The translations under genes were made by a program, and so were the position numbers. Below, piece after piece: positions 25,242-35,412 of a stretch of 52,408 bases of DNA. Under the pieces are notes generated by a model. That model was not told the origin of the DNA. It worked only from the letters and a program-made list of their open reading frames with translations, and ran no database searches. The stretch comes from Telmatospirillum sp. Lineage in GTDB: Bacteria > Pseudomonadota > Alphaproteobacteria > Rhodospirillales > Magnetospirillaceae. Every line of letters begins with the position of its first letter. The first letter of the stretch is position 1. The DNA lies in contig WASQ01000110.1 in assembly GCA_009712185.1 (NCBI GenBank), forward strand, positions 1 through 52,408. Reading direction: 5' to 3'.

Positions 25242-26833
25242 CCACCATGGTATCCTCAAACCTGCCCCTTTTGCTTCTTTGCGGGCCCCTGGCGGTGGCG
25301 GCGCTGATCGGGCTTTGTCCGCGCAACCTGCCCGCCGCCTGTTTCGAGTTCGCGCATCTCGCCTCGATCACCTTCGTGCTGGTTCTGTCCCTGGTGATCG
25401 TCGGTCAGGTGATGAACGGATCCGACCTGACGGCGTTCGGTGACTGGTTCGTCATCGACAGCCTGGGAGCCGTCTTCCTTCTGGTGATCGGCGTGGTCGG
25501 ATTTCTGACCGGCCTCTATTCGATCAGTTACCTTCGTCACGACGTCGCGCATGGCGCGCTGGATGCCGGCAAGCTCAAGATCTACTACGGGTTCTTCAGC
25601 CTGTTCCTGTTCACCATGCTGCTGGCCGCCAGTTCGAACAATATCGTCATGATGTGGGTGGCGGTCGAGGCGACGACCCTGGGGTCGGCCTTCCTGGTCG
25701 GTGTCTATGGTCAGCGCTCCTCCCTGGAAGCGGCCTGGAAATATGTGATCATCTGCACCGTCGGCGTCGCCTTCGGTCTCTACGGCACGGTCCTGGCCTA
25801 CTCCAACGGATCCGACGTTCTCGGCAATTCCGAGGGGGCCATCCTGTGGACGACCCTGGTCGCCCATGCCAGGGCCCTGGATCCGATGCTGGCGAAGCTG
25901 TCCTTCGTGTTCGTGGTGATCGGCTTCGGCACCAAGGCCGGCCTGTTTCCCATGCACGCCTGGCTGCCCGACGCCCATTCCGAGGCCCCGAGCCCGGTCT
26001 CCGGCCTGCTGTCCGGCGTTCTGCTGAAATGCGCCCTGCTGGTGATCGTGCGCTATTACGCGATCACGGTGCGCGCCGTCGGTCCCGACTTCCCGCAGAT
26101 GCTGGTGCTGATCCTCGGCACGCTGTCGATCGTGGTGGCGGCGCCGCTGTTCTTCATCCAGCAGGATCTGAAGCGCAAGCTCGCCTATTCCAGTATCGAG
26201 CATATCGGCCTGATCGCGGTCGGTCTCGGTGTCGGCGGCCCGCTGGGCGTCGGCGCCGCCCTGCTGCACACCCTGAACCACAGTCTCGCCAAGGCTCTGC
26301 TGTTCTGCGGCGCCGGCAATGTGATGATGAAGTTCGGGACCCGCGACCTTGGTCTGGTCAAAGGGTTGATGCGGCTGGCCCCGGTCAGCGGCGTGTTCCT
26401 TCTGGCCGGCGTGCTGGCCCTGGCCGGCTTCCCGCCCTTCAATGTGTTCGTCAGTGAGTTCCTGGTGTTCGCCGCCGGGCTCAAGGCCGGTTACTTCTGG
26501 CTGATGCTGATCTGCGCGCTGTTCTTCACCATCACGGTGGGCGGCCTGATCCAGATCATCGCCAAGTCGGTGCTGGGCAAGACGACCGGCACCGTTCCCG
26601 CCGGCGATGTCGGCTGGGGCGCCCTGCTGCCGATGTCCATTCTTCTGGTCCTGATCCTCACCATGGGGGTCGCGGTACCCGCGCCGGTCGCCCGCCTTTT
26701 GCAGAACGCCCCCGCCGGCGTGCTGGACGGCCCCGCCGACGTTGCCGTCGGCGCTCCGTGGCAGACCGCCCCGGCCGCCGATCCGGTCGCTGTCGCCACC
26801 GGCAATTCCTCTCATACGGAGACCAATCCATGA
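25238..26833 (+). CDS. hyfF: hydrogenase-4 component F, antiporter-like membrane subunit
   Basis: This 531-residue protein is the third NuoL/M/N-like subunit. Landmarks are GFGTKAGLFPMHAWLPDAHSEAP, cut here to its key residues (Lys after GT, then PMHAWLPDAH), and QQDLKRKLAYSSIEHIG. It overlaps hyfE at the start and hyfG at the stop, both as ATGA. The C-terminus is Ala/Pro-rich after the last helix. Confidence 0.94.
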   Translation: MTTMVSSNLPLLLLCGPLAVAALIGLCPRNLPAACFEFAHLASITFVLVLSLVIVGQVMNGSDLTAFGDWFVIDSLGAVFLLVIGVVGFLTGLYSISYLRHDVAHGALDAGKLKIYYGFFSLFLFTMLLAASSNNIVMMWVAVEATTLGSAFLVGVYGQRSSLEAAWKYVIICTVGVAFGLYGTVLAYSNGSDVLGNSEGAILWTTLVAHARALDPMLAKLSFVFVVIGFGTKAGLFPMHAWLPDAHSEAPSPVSGLLSGVLLKCALLVIVRYYAITVRAVGPDFPQMLVLILGTLSIVVAAPLFFIQQDLKRKLAYSSIEHIGLIAVGLGVGGPLGVGAALLHTLNHSLAKALLFCGAGNVMMKFGTRDLGLVKGLMRLAPVSGVFLLAGVLALAGFPPFNVFVSEFLVFAAGLKAGYFWLMLICALFFTITVGGLIQIIAKSVLGKTTGTVPAGDVGWGALLPMSILLVLILTMGVAVPAPVARLLQNAPAGVLDGPADVAVGAPWQTAPAADPVAVATGNSSHTETNP

Positions 26834-28545
26834 CCGCCACTTCCGAGACCCGGATCGGTCAAGACATCCTCGCCGCCTTGCGCGCCAAGATGCCTCATGC
26901 GGTGACCGAAGAGCGCTGGCAGACCAACGATCAGGTGACCATCACCGTCAAGTTGAACAGCCTGCCCGATGTCGTCCGCACGCTCTACTACGAGCACGAC
27001 GGCTGGCTGTCGACGATGGTCGGCAATGACGAGCGCAGCATCAACGGCACTTACGCGCTCTACTATGTGCTGTCGATGGAAGGCGCGGCCAAATGCCACG
27101 TCGTGGTCCATACGGAGATTTCTCCCGATTCGCTCGAATTCCCCTCGGTGACGCCCTCCGTGCCGGCGGCGGTCTGGTACGAACGCGAAGTGCGCGACAT
27201 GTTCGGTCTGCGCCCCGTCGGGCTTCCGGACGAGCGCCGGCTGGTGCTGCCCGACGACTGGCCGGACGACCTTTATCCCCTGCGCAAGGACAGCATGGAC
27301 TACCGGTTCCGTCCGGAACCGACGGAGGACAATGAAAACTACCGCTTCGTCAATGACGCGAAGCAGGAAACCACGGTGGTTCCCCTGGGGCCGCTGCATA
27401 TCACCTCGGACGAGCCCGGCCATTTCCGTCTGTTCGTCGATGGCGAGACCATCATCGACGCCGACTACCGGATGTTCTACGTCCACCGTGGCATGGAAAA
27501 GCTGGCCGAGACCCGCATGGGCTACAACGAGGTCACCTTCCTCGCCGACCGCGTTTGCGGTATCTGCGGTTATGCCCATTCGGTGGCCTATGCGTCCTCG
27601 GTCGAAAACGCGCTGGGCATCGAGGTGCCGGCCCGCGCCCAGGCGATCCGGGCCATCCTGCTGGAGACCGAGCGCCTGCACAGCCATCTGCTGAATCTGG
27701 GGCTGGTCTGCCACTTCACGGGATTCGACAGCGGTTTCATGCAGTTCTTCCGGGTCCGCGAAAAGGCGATGACCCTGGCCGAAATGCTGACCGGATCGCG
27801 CAAGACCTATGCGATCAACCTGATCGGGGGCGTGCGCCGCGATATCCTGGGCGAGCAGAAGGCCGCCACCCTGGCCCTGATCGCCGAACTCCGGGCGGAG
27901 GTGACGCGCCTTCTCGACATTCTGATGTCCACCCCGAACTTCGCGGGGCGCGTCGCCAATGTCGGTCGCCTGGATCCCCAGATCGCCCGCGACTACAGCC
28001 CGGTGGGGCCGGTCGTGCGGGGCAGCGGACACCGCCGCGACACCCGCGCCGATCATCCCTTCGCCGGCTACAAGCTGGTCGGACTGCCGGTCAATACCCA
28101 GGCGGGCTGCGACATCCTGTCGCGGACCCAGGTGCGCATCGCGGAGTTCTACGACAGCATCGACCTGATCGAGCGGCTGCTGGACGCGGCGCCCGGCGGT
28201 CCGATCCTGACGGAGGGCTTCACTTACCGGCCCCACCGCTTCGCGCTTGGCTATACCGAGGCGCCGCGCGGCGAGGACATGCACTGGAGCATGACGGGCG
28301 ACAACCAGAAGCTCTACCGCTGGCGCTGCCGTGCCTCGACCTACAACAACTGGCCGGTGCTGCGCTACATGCTGCGCGGAAACACCGTGTCCGACGCCCC
28401 GCTGATCGTCGGCAGTATCGACCCCTGCTATTCCTGCACGGACCGCGTGACCATTGTCGATGTCAACAAGGCGCGGGCCAGGACCATCGCCTACAAGGAG
28501 ATGGAACGCTATTGCCGGGACAGAACCAACTCACCGCTGAAGTGA
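26830..28545 (+). CDS. hyfG: hydrogenase-4 large subunit ([NiFe] catalytic subunit)
   Basis: This is a 571-residue group-4 [NiFe] hydrogenase catalytic subunit that reduces protons to H2. Residues about 1-160 form a NuoC-like domain (VWYEREVRDMFGL), and the rest is the NuoD-like catalytic domain. The nickel site uses RVCGICG (C243, C246) and DPCYSC (C533, C536). After DPCYSCTDR a 32-residue tail remains, the same length as the peptide removed from E. coli HycE by its protease; the tail ends in NSPLK. It should be cleaved after R539. The start at 26830 overlaps hyfF. HycI, its likely protease, is encoded downstream at 30304-30768. Confidence 0.96.
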   Translation: MTATSETRIGQDILAALRAKMPHAVTEERWQTNDQVTITVKLNSLPDVVRTLYYEHDGWLSTMVGNDERSINGTYALYYVLSMEGAAKCHVVVHTEISPDSLEFPSVTPSVPAAVWYEREVRDMFGLRPVGLPDERRLVLPDDWPDDLYPLRKDSMDYRFRPEPTEDNENYRFVNDAKQETTVVPLGPLHITSDEPGHFRLFVDGETIIDADYRMFYVHRGMEKLAETRMGYNEVTFLADRVCGICGYAHSVAYASSVENALGIEVPARAQAIRAILLETERLHSHLLNLGLVCHFTGFDSGFMQFFRVREKAMTLAEMLTGSRKTYAINLIGGVRRDILGEQKAATLALIAELRAEVTRLLDILMSTPNFAGRVANVGRLDPQIARDYSPVGPVVRGSGHRRDTRADHPFAGYKLVGLPVNTQAGCDILSRTQVRIAEFYDSIDLIERLLDAAPGGPILTEGFTYRPHRFALGYTEAPRGEDMHWSMTGDNQKLYRWRCRASTYNNWPVLRYMLRGNTVSDAPLIVGSIDPCYSCTDRVTIVDVNKARARTIAYKEMERYCRDRTNSPLK

Positions 28546-28563
28546 GGACGAGGGAGGCGGTTT

Positions 28564-29112
28564 ATGCTCAAGTTACTGAAGGAAGTCTTCCGCACCGGTG
28601 AGGCCACCCACCTTTATCCTTTCGCGCCCCTTGAGGTCGCCAAGGATTTCCGTGGCAAGCCGGAGCACAATCCCGCGCAGTGCATCGCCTGTGCGGCCTG
28701 CACCATCGCCTGTCCGCCCAATGCCATCGGCATGGAGACGGATCCGGTGGCCGGCACCCGCACCTGGTCGATCTCCTATGGCCGTTGCATCTTCTGCGGC
28801 CGTTGCGAGGAAAGCTGTCCGACGGGTGCGATCCGGCTGACCCCCGACTTCGAACTGGCGGTCGCCCGCAAGGAGGACCTGACCAAAAGGGCGGTGTTCA
28901 AGCTGGCACTGTGTCCCTGCTGCGGAGAGCCGGTCGCGGCCGCCAGGGAGGTCGACTATGTCGCAACCATCCTGGCCGGGCCCGATGCGACGCCGGACCA
29001 GCTCGCCCGCACGCGGGAGCTGGCGTCGACCTGCCCGGACTGCAAACGCCGGAACGACGTGGACCTGCTGATCCGCATGGGGATCGAACGTCAGATGGAG
29101 AAACGGATATGA
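28564..29112 (+). CDS. hyfH: hydrogenase-4 component H, two-cluster ferredoxin
   Basis: This 182-residue NuoI/HycF-like protein carries two [4Fe-4S] motifs ([12 protein letters not shown] and [12 protein letters not shown]) that form the electron path to the small subunit. The C-terminal part has two further Cys pairs, CPCC and CPDC, as in HycF, and may bind zinc. GAGGGAGG lies upstream of the ATG. Its stop overlaps the hyfI start. Confidence 0.95.
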   Translation: MLKLLKEVFRTGEATHLYPFAPLEVAKDFRGKPEHNPAQCIACAACTIACPPNAIGMETDPVAGTRTWSISYGRCIFCGRCEESCPTGAIRLTPDFELAVARKEDLTKRAVFKLALCPCCGEPVAAAREVDYVATILAGPDATPDQLARTRELASTCPDCKRRNDVDLLIRMGIERQMEKRI

Positions 29113-29900
29113 ACGCCTTCACCCCGCCCGACGAACTGGCGGTCAAGCCGGCCGGATTGTCGATGTCCGAAGACGTTGCCCGCATGAAGGGAACGCTGCT
29201 CAAGAACATCCGCCGTTCCGCCTATGTCTATCGTGTCGATTGCGGCGGCTGCAACGGATGCGAGATCGAGATCTTCGCGGCGATCACGCCGATCTTCGAT
29301 GCCGAACGGTTCGGCATCAAGGTCGTCGCCTCGCCCCGTCATGCCGACATCCTGCTGTTCACCGGCGCGGTGACGCGGTCCATGCGGATGCCCGCTCTGC
29401 GCGCCTATGAGGCCGCACCCGATCCGAAGATCGTCGTGTCCTACGGCGCCTGCGGCTGTTCCGGTGGCATCTTCCATGATCTTTATTGCGTCTGGGGCGG
29501 CACCGACCAGATCGTGCCGGTCGACGTCTATATCCCAGGCTGTCCGCCCACGCCGGCTGCCACCATCTATGGTTTTGCCATGGCGCTGGGTCTGCTGGAC
29601 CAGCGCCTCAAGGAGGAAACCCACCATGAGGCGGCGGGCGAAAAAGTCGCCCTGGCCCATCCGGACATCCCCTATGGCCTGCGGGTCCAACTGGAACGCG
29701 AGGCCCGCGCCATGGCCGGCTATCGTCAGGGGCGCGATATCGTCGAGGAATTCCTGACCCTGATCGAAACCCGCGATCCGGCGCCGGTCACCGCCCGGAT
29801 CGGCGATCTGGTCACGCGGGAGGGGGATCCCCGGCGCGCCGAGATCTTCCAGCGGCTGCAAACCGTGTTCACCGCCGCGATCACCGGTGACGCGTCATGA
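29109..29900 (+). CDS. hyfI: hydrogenase-4 small subunit
   Basis: This 263-residue NuoB/HycG-type small subunit should hold the single proximal [4Fe-4S] cluster. The ligands are in DCGGCNGCE (C45, C48, with C51), GACGCSGG and PGCPPTP. It lacks the extra clusters of uptake hydrogenases, as expected for group 4. Start and stop overlap the neighbouring genes as ATGA-type couplings. The frame is open upstream only as a shadow of hyfH. Confidence 0.95.
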   Translation: MNAFTPPDELAVKPAGLSMSEDVARMKGTLLKNIRRSAYVYRVDCGGCNGCEIEIFAAITPIFDAERFGIKVVASPRHADILLFTGAVTRSMRMPALRAYEAAPDPKIVVSYGACGCSGGIFHDLYCVWGGTDQIVPVDVYIPGCPPTPAATIYGFAMALGLLDQRLKEETHHEAAGEKVALAHPDIPYGLRVQLEREARAMAGYRQGRDIVEEFLTLIETRDPAPVTARIGDLVTREGDPRRAEIFQRLQTVFTAAITGDAS

Positions 29901-30307
29901 GCGGCGCGGTGGTCTTTTACCAGTTGAACGCCAAATTTCTCGAACGGGCCGAGGATGTGCCCGAGACGGCGAAACAGGTGGTCTATTACTCGCTGGCGAT
30001 CGGCCACCATGTCGGGGTGTTTGACTGTTTCAAGCCGTTCCTGCGCTGCACGCCGGAACAGTTCGACGCCATCCTGGCCTCTCTTCCCGAAGGGGGAGAG
30101 GCCCGCCGCAAGCTGGGCGGCCTGCTGAAATTCGGCGAAATCACCGTCGACCGGACCCATACCCGGCTGTTGCGCGCGGCGATTGCCGAGGCGAAGGGAC
30201 GGGTGGGGGACGACATCCGGTCCTGGTTCGACGGACTGGACGGCGCCCTGGCCGCGATTGAGCAGGAACCGGCAATTTATCTGATGGGAAAGAGGCTGCC
30301 CTCATGA
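29897..30307 (+). CDS. hyfJ: HycH/HyfJ-family formate hydrogenlyase maturation protein
   Basis: This 136-residue protein matches HycH of E. coli and HyfJ in size and in patterns such as [19 protein letters not shown] and the ending [10 protein letters not shown]. HycH is needed for maturation of hydrogenase 3, acting on the large subunit before processing; its biochemical role is not settled. It lies between hyfI and hycI with overlaps at both ends. Confidence 0.9.
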   Translation: MSGAVVFYQLNAKFLERAEDVPETAKQVVYYSLAIGHHVGVFDCFKPFLRCTPEQFDAILASLPEGGEARRKLGGLLKFGEITVDRTHTRLLRAAIAEAKGRVGDDIRSWFDGLDGALAAIEQEPAIYLMGKRLPS

Positions 30308-30768
30308 CCGGCGTCATTTTCACCGTCGGCAACGACATGCAGGGCGACGACGGCGCCGGGCCGCTTCTGGCCCAACTGCTGGAGAACGATCCGGCCCCCG
30401 GGTGGGAGGTGATCGACGGCGAGGCCTCGCCCGAGAACCACATCCACCAGGTGCGCGCGCTGAAGCCGGACCGGGTGCTGCTGATCGACGCCGCCGACAT
30501 GGGGCAGCACCCCGGAGCGGTCAGCCGGATCGACGAGGATTGCGTCGCCAGCCAGTTCCTGGTGACGACCCATGCCATTCCCTTGAATTTTCTGATCGCG
30601 AGCCTGCGCGAAACCGTCACCACCATCGACTTTCTGGGAATTCAACCCAAGGCGATCGGATTCCTTCTGCCGATGAGCGACGAGGTGCGTGCCGCGGTTC
30701 ATGACCTGCACCGGCGCCTCAGGGAGGGAGCCGGGCCGGAGTCCTTCGCTCCGGCCGGCGCGATCTGA
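30304..30768 (+). CDS. hycI: hydrogenase maturation protease HycI
   Basis: This 154-residue endopeptidase removes the C-terminal peptide of the hydrogenase large subunit after nickel insertion. Landmarks are GNDMQGDDGAGP near the start, with Asp15/16 of the metal-binding region, then LLIDAADMG, TTHAIPLNFL (His) and FLGIQPKAIGF. It is coupled to hyfJ by an overlap. Its predicted substrate, HyfG, has a tail of the length HycI cleaves in E. coli. Confidence 0.94.
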   Translation: MTGVIFTVGNDMQGDDGAGPLLAQLLENDPAPGWEVIDGEASPENHIHQVRALKPDRVLLIDAADMGQHPGAVSRIDEDCVASQFLVTTHAIPLNFLIASLRETVTTIDFLGIQPKAIGFLLPMSDEVRAAVHDLHRRLREGAGPESFAPAGAI

Positions 30769-30845
30769 CGGCCCGGTCCGCGACCAAAGACTGCACGCCG
30801 GCGAAGGGACCGGTGGAAAACTTAAAAGAAAACAGGAGACGTGAG

Positions 30846-31757
30846 ATGGCCCAGGGTGAGAGCTCTCAGAAGACGGAAATAACCGGCGTCGATGCCTATA
30901 CGCCGGTCGAAATGGAAGACCGGGCGGAAAAGACCGGGATCAAGAAGGCGACCATGCCCATCATCCCGAGTTTTCTGCTGGCGGTGATCGCGGGCGGTGC
31001 GATCGGGCTGGGCGGCATGTATTTCTGCATCGTGCTCGCCGATTCCAGTCTGTCCTTCGCGGTTCAGCGCGTTCTCGGCGGCACGGTGTTCGCCCTTGGC
31101 CTGTCGCTGGTGCTGATCGGCGGCGCCGAACTGTTTACCGGCAGCACGATGAACGTCATGTCGATGGCGAGCGGTCATGTTTCCGTCGGACAGGTCCTGC
31201 GCAACTGGGTCCTGGTGTGGTGCGGCAACTTCATCGGCGCCATCGGGCTGGTGTTCCTGGTGTTCATGTCCCATCACATGGAGATGAACAATGGCGCGGT
31301 CGGCGCCGCGGTGCTGAAACTCGCCATCGGCAAGATCACGCCCGACGCCACCACGATCTTTTTCAAGGGCATTCTCTGTAACCTGATGGTCTGTCTCGCC
31401 GTGTGGCTGGCCTATGCGGGGCGATCCGTCGTCGACAAGATCAGCGCCATGATCCTGCCGATCGGTCTGTTCGTGGCCGCCGGTTTCGAACACTGCGTCG
31501 CCAACATGTATTTCCTGCCCCTGGCCTGGCTGCTGACCGCCACCGGCCATGTGCCGGCCGGACTCGATGTGTCGGCGATCACCATCCCCGGCATTCTGCA
31601 CAATCTGGTGTTCGCGACGCTGGGCAACATTGTCGGCGGCTCCGTCATGGTGGGCGGCATGTACTGGCTGATCTACCGACGTGGTATGGGCGGCGGGCGT
31701 CCGATGCCGACACCGGCCGCGGCGGCGAACGAACGCTATCGCGCGGCGTCGCGCTGA
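30846..31757 (+). CDS. focA: FocA-type formate channel
   Basis: This is a 303-residue formate/nitrite transporter with six helices; members form pentamers. GAELFTG carries the conserved Thr (T98), and FEHCVANMY the gating His (H216), equivalent to T91 and H209 of E. coli FocA. The N-terminus before TM1 is long (about 35 residues). I chose ATG 30846, which follows AGGAGACGTGAG, over a GTG at 30813. It follows hycI after 77 bases and supplies formate to, or exports it from, the formate hydrogenlyase system. Confidence 0.95.
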   Translation: MAQGESSQKTEITGVDAYTPVEMEDRAEKTGIKKATMPIIPSFLLAVIAGGAIGLGGMYFCIVLADSSLSFAVQRVLGGTVFALGLSLVLIGGAELFTGSTMNVMSMASGHVSVGQVLRNWVLVWCGNFIGAIGLVFLVFMSHHMEMNNGAVGAAVLKLAIGKITPDATTIFFKGILCNLMVCLAVWLAYAGRSVVDKISAMILPIGLFVAAGFEHCVANMYFLPLAWLLTATGHVPAGLDVSAITIPGILHNLVFATLGNIVGGSVMVGGMYWLIYRRGMGGGRPMPTPAAAANERYRAASR

Positions 31758-31815
31758 CGCAAGGGCGGGGCGGGCGCGACGCGGCGGGAACGGTGACATG
31801 CGCAAGGATGATGGC

Positions 31816-32817
31816 ATGACTGCGACAGGCCTGACCGACGGTTTCGGGCGGAAGATCGACTATCTGCGCCTGTCGCTGACCGACCGGTGCAACTTCCGCT
31901 GTGTCTATTGCATGGCGGAGGATGTCACCTTCCTGCCCCGCTCCGGGATCCTGTCGCTCGACGAGATGGACCGACTCTGTTCCGTGTTCATCGATCTCGG
32001 CGTCAGGCGCCTGCGTCTGACGGGCGGCGAACCGCTGGTCAGACGCAATGCCCTCGGCCTGATCCGGGACCTGTCGCGCCATCTTGACCGGGGGGCGCTG
32101 GACGAAATCACGCTCACCACCAACGGGGTCCTGCTGGAGCGGCATGCCGACGCCCTGGCCGCGTGCGGCGTCCGGCGCGTCAATGTGTCTCTGGACACGC
32201 TGGATCCCGGTACGTTCCGGGCGATCACCCGCCGGGGAGACGTCCGTTCGGTGATCGCCGGGATCGAAGCGGCACGTGCGGCCGGTCTGGCGGTCAAGAT
32301 CAACGCGGTGGTGATGCGGGGTGTCAACGAGGATCATCTGGAAGCGCTGATGCTGTTCGCCCATGGCCGGGGCATGGACCTGACCCTGATCGAGACCATG
32401 CCGATCGGCGAGGTCGACGGCGACCGCAGCCAGTTCTACCTGCCCCTGTCGGAGGTCCGGGCGCGCCTGTCACGGCGCTATCATCTCAACGATCTGCCCG
32501 ATCGCCTGGCCGGTCCCGCCCGTTACCTGCGGGTTGCCGAGACGGGGGGAAGGGTCGGCTTCGTCACGCCGATGTCGCACGGGTTCTGCCAAAGCTGCAA
32601 CCGTGTCCGCCTGACCGCGACCGGTCAGCTTGCCCTTTGCGTCGGCCGCGATCTGTTCATCGACCTGAAGACACCCTTGCGGTCGTCGGAAAGCAACGGG
32701 CCGGTGAGGGACGCCATCGTGGCCGCCCTTTTGCAAAAACCCCGCGGGCACGACTTCGCCGTCGACCAGTTGAAGGCGCCCACCGTCACCCACGCGATGA
32801 GAATGACCGGAGGCTGA
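31816..32817 (+). CDS. moaA: GTP 3',8-cyclase MoaA, molybdenum cofactor synthesis
   Basis: This 333-residue radical SAM enzyme performs the first step of molybdopterin synthesis, cyclising GTP. The SAM cluster ligands are C25, C29 and C32 (CNFRCVYC). A second [4Fe-4S] site is in the C-terminal [18 protein letters not shown] segment, and the protein ends in Gly-Gly as MoaA should. The start at 31816 has AAGGA seven bases upstream; ATG 31798 is an alternative. It is followed at three bases by fdhD, linking cofactor synthesis to formate dehydrogenase. Confidence 0.95.
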   Translation: MTATGLTDGFGRKIDYLRLSLTDRCNFRCVYCMAEDVTFLPRSGILSLDEMDRLCSVFIDLGVRRLRLTGGEPLVRRNALGLIRDLSRHLDRGALDEITLTTNGVLLERHADALAACGVRRVNVSLDTLDPGTFRAITRRGDVRSVIAGIEAARAAGLAVKINAVVMRGVNEDHLEALMLFAHGRGMDLTLIETMPIGEVDGDRSQFYLPLSEVRARLSRRYHLNDLPDRLAGPARYLRVAETGGRVGFVTPMSHGFCQSCNRVRLTATGQLALCVGRDLFIDLKTPLRSSESNGPVRDAIVAALLQKPRGHDFAVDQLKAPTVTHAMRMTGG

Positions 32818-32819
32818 TC

Positions 32820-33710
32820 ATGACACGCCCTTCCCGGCCGGCAACGCCGCCCCCGCCCGGGGCGCAAAGGGTCGAGGCGATCCGGTTCACCGGCTCCGAC
32901 CCCGCCCCCCGGCAGGAGATCGTGGCCGACGAGGTTCCGGTCTCCCTGGTGTTCAACCGTTTTCCCTTCGCCGTCATGCTGGCGACCCCGGTCGATCTCG
33001 AGGATCTCGCGGTCGGCTTTTCGCTGACAGAGGGAATCGTCACCGATCCCGCGACGGTCAGGGACGTCCATGTGCGTGACGCCGGCGAGGGTGTCGAGGT
33101 CTCGATGACCATCGACCGCGACAATTACATGGGCCTGCGCGAACGGCATCGGCGGACGTTGATGGCAGGCAGCAGTTGCGGACTGTGCGGCACCGACAGT
33201 GTCGAGGAGGCTCTCCGCCCCGTCGACCCGATCGTTTCCGCTAGGCGGTTCCGGCCGCAGGCGATCAGCCGGGCGATGGCCGGATTGCCCGGTTTGCAGG
33301 TCATGAACCGCGACGTCGGGGCCTTCCACGCGGCCGCGTTCGCCGATCCCGACGGCGAACTGCTGCTCGTGCGCGAGGATGTCGGCCGGCATAACGCGCT
33401 TGATAAGCTGATCGGCGCGATGGCCCGGGCCGGGATCGACCGGGACGCCGGATTCGCCGCCGTGTCCAGCCGCTGCTCCTACGAGATGGCGCGCAAGACG
33501 GCCGCCGCGGGCATTCCCCTGATCGCCACGGTCTCGGCGCCCACCGCTCTCGCCATTACGCTGGCGGGCGAGGTGGGGCTGGGGCTGGTCGCCTTCGCCC
33601 GGGACAACAGGTTCAATCTTTATGCGATGCCATCGCGGATCGGGGGGGAGGGCGGGCGCTTGTCCCTGTCCCCGGGCAGCCCCGGTTCCCCCCTTTCGCC
33701 GAAAGGATGA
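32820..33710 (+). CDS. fdhD: FdhD, sulfuration factor for formate dehydrogenase
   Basis: This 296-residue protein is needed to activate formate dehydrogenases by transferring sulfur to the molybdenum cofactor. The catalytic CGLCG motif is near residue 120, as in E. coli FdhD (CxxC). Other landmarks are EDVGRHNALDKLIG, SSRCSYEMARKTA and ATVSAPTALAI. It follows moaA directly. The C-terminus is Gly/Ser/Pro-rich and longer than the core. Confidence 0.94.
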   Translation: MTRPSRPATPPPPGAQRVEAIRFTGSDPAPRQEIVADEVPVSLVFNRFPFAVMLATPVDLEDLAVGFSLTEGIVTDPATVRDVHVRDAGEGVEVSMTIDRDNYMGLRERHRRTLMAGSSCGLCGTDSVEEALRPVDPIVSARRFRPQAISRAMAGLPGLQVMNRDVGAFHAAAFADPDGELLLVREDVGRHNALDKLIGAMARAGIDRDAGFAAVSSRCSYEMARKTAAAGIPLIATVSAPTALAITLAGEVGLGLVAFARDNRFNLYAMPSRIGGEGGRLSLSPGSPGSPLSPKG

Positions 33711-33716
33711 TATTCC

Positions 33717-34061
33717 ATGGATCACCTCTTTATTTTCAACGACTCCCCCTATGGCAACCAGCGGACATTCAACGGCCTGCGTCTGGCGCAGGCGCTGTCC
33801 CGCAAGACGCCGATCCGCGTCTTCCTGTTCGGTGACGGCGTGACCGCCGGCCTCGCCGGTCTGGCGCCCGCGCATGCTGATTACAATCCGCAGGACATGT
33901 TGCAGGCGATTGCGGCCAGTGGCGGTGAAATCGCTGCCTGCGGCACCTGCATGGAGGCCCGGGGACTGACCCGGGACAGTCTGATCGCGGCGGTGAGTCG
34001 CGGGTCCCTGGACCAGCTCGTGGATTGGACCCTGGAAGCGGAGAAGGTGATCACCTTCTGA
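33717..34061 (+). CDS. DsrE-family sulfur-relay-like protein
   Basis: This 114-residue protein has the DsrE/YchN-type fold signs: IFNDSPYGN at the start, a Leu-rich middle, and a conserved Cys pair in AACGTCMEARGL. DsrE-like proteins carry sulfur as persulfide in relay systems. It sits between fdhD and yedE-yedF-selA-selD, so it may carry sulfur to FdhD or selenium toward SelD. Neither role can be decided from sequence. Confidence 0.85.
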   Translation: MDHLFIFNDSPYGNQRTFNGLRLAQALSRKTPIRVFLFGDGVTAGLAGLAPAHADYNPQDMLQAIAASGGEIAACGTCMEARGLTRDSLIAAVSRGSLDQLVDWTLEAEKVITF

Positions 34062-34200
34062 CCCGTTTCCGGGCGTCATCTGTTCGCTGTGCCGGCACCC
34101 CGGACGCGAGATCCGTGTTCCGGACGGTCGTCAGACCGGGGGGGCGATGAGGGCGCGCCGGGCGCGGCGCGGACAAGTGGGATAAGGGAAGAGTGAACCG

Positions 34201-35412
34201 ATGCGTTGGGACGAGTTCAAGCAGCACTATCTCATCAAGTTCTGGCCGCCGCTGCCGGCCATCATCGCCGCGGGCGTCCTGTCGGCCTATTATTTCGGTC
34301 TGACCGGAACCTTCTGGGCGGTGACCGGAGAATTTACCCGGTGGGGCGGGCATATCCTCCAGTTCCTGGGGTTCCATCCGGAGACCTGGGGTTATTTCAA
34401 GGTCATTCATCTGGAAGGGACACCGCTTGACCGCATCGACGGCGTCATGATCATCGGTATGTTCGCGGGATGCCTGTCGGCGGCGTTGTTTGCGAACAAT
34501 GTCAAGCTCAGGGTCCCCCATCACCGGATCCGGATCGTTCAGGCGGTCGTGGGTGGCATGATCGCGGGATTCGGCGCCCGGCTGGCCATGGGGTGCAATC
34601 TGGCCGCCTTCTTCACCGGCATCCCCCAGTTCTCCCTGCATGCCTGGTTTTTCGCCCTGGCGACCGCGGCGGGATCCTGGTTCGGCGCCCGCGTGGTGAT
34701 GCTGCCCCTGTTCCGGATTCCGGTGGCGCTGGTGCCGGTGTCCAAGCCGTCGGCCTTGTCGCAGGATCCGGTCCAGGCGGCCCGGCGGCTGCGCCTCGGG
34801 CTGGGGCTGTTCGCGGCCTTCGCCCTGTGGGCGGGGGTGAAGACGATGTCGGCGCCGACCCTCGGGCTCGCCGCCTTTTGCGGCCTGGGGTTCGGTCTCC
34901 TGATCGAACGCGCCCAGATCTGTTTCACGTCGGCTTTCCGTGACCTGTGGCTGACCGGGCGAACCCAGATGGCGAAGGCGATCATCATCGGCATGGCGGT
35001 CAGCGCTCTCGGCACCTACAGCTATACCCGGCTCGGCGTGGCTCCCAAGATCTTCTGGGCCGGCCCCAACGCCGTGCTTGGCGGGGTGCTGTTCGGTTTC
35101 GGGATCGTGCTGGCCGGCGGATGCGAGACCGGCTGGATGTATCGCGCGGTTGAGGGACAGGTTCATTACTGGTGGGTGGGGTTGGGCAATATCCTGGGCG
35201 CCACGCTGCTGGCGGCCCTCTGGGACGATATCGCCCCGGTGCTCGCCAAGCCTTATCCGATGGTCAATCTCTTAACGGTGTTCGGGCCTCAGGGCGGCCT
35301 GATCGTCACCTATCTGCTGCTGGCGCTTGCCATGGCGGCGGTTCTTTTCTGGGAACGGCATTTCTTCGCCCGCAAGGCCCAGTCCTCCTCTCTCGCCAAG
35401 GAGCAGGCATGA
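34201..35412 (+). CDS. yedE: YedE-type membrane protein, putative selenium transporter
   Basis: This 403-residue membrane protein of the YeeE/YedE family has about ten helices. Conserved Cys-containing motifs are GARLAMGCNLAAFF, ERAQICFTSAFRD and LAGGCETGWMY; these helices resemble the sulfur-compound channel YeeE. Families with this exact architecture (near E. coli YedE, 401 residues) are annotated as selenium metabolism proteins because they co-occur with selD. Here the gene lies directly before yedF, selA and selD. AAGGGAAGAG lies upstream of the ATG. The transported species is unknown. Confidence 0.9.
   Translation: MRWDEFKQHYLIKFWPPLPAIIAAGVLSAYYFGLTGTFWAVTGEFTRWGGHILQFLGFHPETWGYFKVIHLEGTPLDRIDGVMIIGMFAGCLSAALFANNVKLRVPHHRIRIVQAVVGGMIAGFGARLAMGCNLAAFFTGIPQFSLHAWFFALATAAGSWFGARVVMLPLFRIPVALVPVSKPSALSQDPVQAARRLRLGLGLFAAFALWAGVKTMSAPTLGLAAFCGLGFGLLIERAQICFTSAFRDLWLTGRTQMAKAIIIGMAVSALGTYSYTRLGVAPKIFWAGPNAVLGGVLFGFGIVLAGGCETGWMYRAVEGQVHYWWVGLGNILGATLLAALWDDIAPVLAKPYPMVNLLTVFGPQGGLIVTYLLLALAMAAVLFWERHFFARKAQSSSLAKEQA

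Noticed and set aside
20057-26815. Several very long open frames on the - strand opposite hyfB-hyfF
   Set aside because: Their translations are rich in His, Gln, Asp and Arg without family resemblance, which is the expected complement of hydrophobic membrane-protein genes on the + strand.
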